Shown here one piece after another: positions 63,243 through 64,000 of a stretch of 64,000 nucleotides of DNA (within the stretch, counting starts at the first letter, position 1; each line of letters begins with the position of its first letter). The translations under genes were made by a program, and so were the position numbers. Under the pieces are notes generated by a model, which did no database searches, was not told the DNA's origin, and was given only the letters and a program-made list of their open reading frames with translations. Origin of the DNA: HGM13862 sp031553915. Lineage in GTDB: Bacteria > Bacillota > Dehalobacteriia > UBA4068. Where the stretch lies: NCBI GenBank assembly GCA_031553915.1, contig JAVBKT010000002.1, positions 1 to 64,000 of the forward strand, read 5' to 3'.

Positions 63243-63800
63243 TTATTGTTCCATTTGGCGGGATAATACCCCGGCCGCGCTCTGCGCAACTTTAATCTCT
63301 GTGTCTCCCAATTGGGCATTGCCGCAAATCACCACTGCGCCAATGGGGTCTCCCTGGGCAATAATCGGCATGATTAAGACATTGCTGAAATTATATTTAT
63401 CATCACCTAAATCCTCGGCGACAATATCTCCCCTGCTGTTTTCATTATCACCATAGGCTTTAACCCGGCTTTTGCGTTCATCCATGGCCTGCTCAACGAT
63501 GCGGCCCATGCTTTTGCCAAGAAAATCCTTTTCCGCGGCGCCAGATACCGCAATAACACTATCTCTATCCATAATCAATATCGTCAGATCAAGGGTCTCA
63601 TGAATAGAATCAGCATATTCTTTGGCCATAGCTGACAGTTCACCAATGGGGGAATATTTTTTTAAAATAATTTCGCCTTCACGGTCAACGAAAATCTCCA
63701 AGGGCTCTCCTTCTCTGATGCGAAGGTTGCGTCTAATCTCTTTGGGGATTACCACTCTGCCCAAATCATCTATCCTACGAACAATTCCGGTTGCTTTCAT
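63243..63800 (-). CDS. spoVT: Stage V sporulation regulator SpoVT
   Basis: A 185-residue AbrB-type transcription factor. Residues 1-50: swapped-hairpin AbrB DNA-binding domain, KATGIVRRIDDLGRVVIPKEIRR. Residues 60-185: GAF-like domain. It controls forespore genes late in sporulation, supporting a spore-former. Strong match with SpoVT (about 178 residues). AGGAAAGT precedes the start. Confidence 0.95.
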   Translation of the reverse strand: MKATGIVRRIDDLGRVVIPKEIRRNLRIREGEPLEIFVDREGEIILKKYSPIGELSAMAKEYADSIHETLDLTILIMDRDSVIAVSGAAEKDFLGKSMGRIVEQAMDERKSRVKAYGDNENSRGDIVAEDLGDDKYNFSNVLIMPIIAQGDPIGAVVICGNAQLGDTEIKVAQSAAGVLSRQMEQ

Positions 63801-63980
63801 ATACTTTCCTCCATCAGTAAATTATTCCACTTGGAGTTATTGTTTGCTTAAAAATCCAGATTATGCAAAAGATAGTAAGGAAGAGAAGAAAAATTTTCAG
63901 AAGGAGGTAAAAACTTGCAATAATTCAATAGTCAATATATAATTAGTTGCTATCATTTATTTAAAAAAAGAGGTGTCAAG

Positions 63981-64000
63981 ATGACAGAAAAGAGCTCACT
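63981..64000 (+). CDS. Start of a rightward gene (partial)
   Basis: ATG 63981 after AGAGGTG reads MTEKSS to the window edge. Too short to identify. It begins 180 bases from spoVT, in the divergent direction. Confidence 0.45.

Noticed and set aside
63901..63923. AAGGAGGT followed by TTG CAA TAA
   Set aside because: A strong SD but only a two-codon frame; likely chance or a decoy, with no supporting signal.

Overview
The window reads as chromosomal DNA of a spore-forming, anaerobic, low-to-mid GC Firmicute of the Clostridia type. Evidence: clostridial 2[4Fe-4S] ferredoxin, SpoVT, YabA/RicT, YabE-like G5/3D protein, SLH-domain surface proteins, indolepyruvate:ferredoxin oxidoreductase, strong AGGAGG ribosome-binding sites and sigma-A promoters. 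The genus cannot be named from sequence alone. No phage, IS transposase, CRISPR array or rRNA was seen.

Layout. 1-4490 (-) is one giant truncated reading frame (at least 1496 codons) joining an HD domain, helical repeats, an NMNAT-like nucleotidyltransferase, a possible acetyltransferase segment and a PRPP-binding-like tail. 4.6-8.3 kb has an SLH protein, tRNA-Val, a CAT-anticodon tRNA (probably Ile2), DegV and an Ogt/MGMT DNA-repair gene whose catalytic Cys codon is TGA, a probable selenoprotein. 8.3-13 kb: phosphate transporter with its DUF47 partner, a macrodomain protein, an AttH-like protein and a D,D-carboxypeptidase. 13.1-14.2 kb: a CobW-type GTPase and a His/Cys-rich partner with a palindrome over the promoter. 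14.3-20.6 kb: xthA, a C_GCAxxG protein, and ksgA/yabE/tatD/metG with a 286-bp noncoding inverted-repeat element after tatD. 20.7-33.2 kb: envelope genes, the tmk-holB-ricT-yabA-trmN6-rsmI housekeeping cluster, lysA, two HtrA-like proteases, HD proteins and walJ.

33-44 kb is more mixed: ferredoxin, M23/G5 peptidase, an AT-rich DUF3788 gene, tRNA-Gly, then paaK and iorAB (aryl-pyruvate oxidation and aryl-CoA handling, as in aromatic amino acid fermentation), an orphan MtaA-like methyltransferase, and a GLUG/SLH surface protein that appears to start on ATA. The paaK promoter is followed by a leader with mutually exclusive antiterminator and terminator helices.

44.2-47.2 kb: tRNA-Glu, tRNA-Met, a small transporter, an acidic protein and a double P-loop ATPase. 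47.2-61.5 kb is a leftward 11-gene purine operon, purE-C-F-M-N-O-H-D-L-guaB-purB. Together its genes cover the steps from PRPP to IMP except the GAR transformylase alternative and provide both branch entries (PurB, IMPDH). The usual bifunctional PurH is replaced by a lone AICAR transformylase plus archaeal-type PurO. The operon has a consensus promoter, a palindrome at the start site and a second terminator-like hairpin before purE. The right end holds spoVT-mazG-rqcP and the first codons of a rightward gene.
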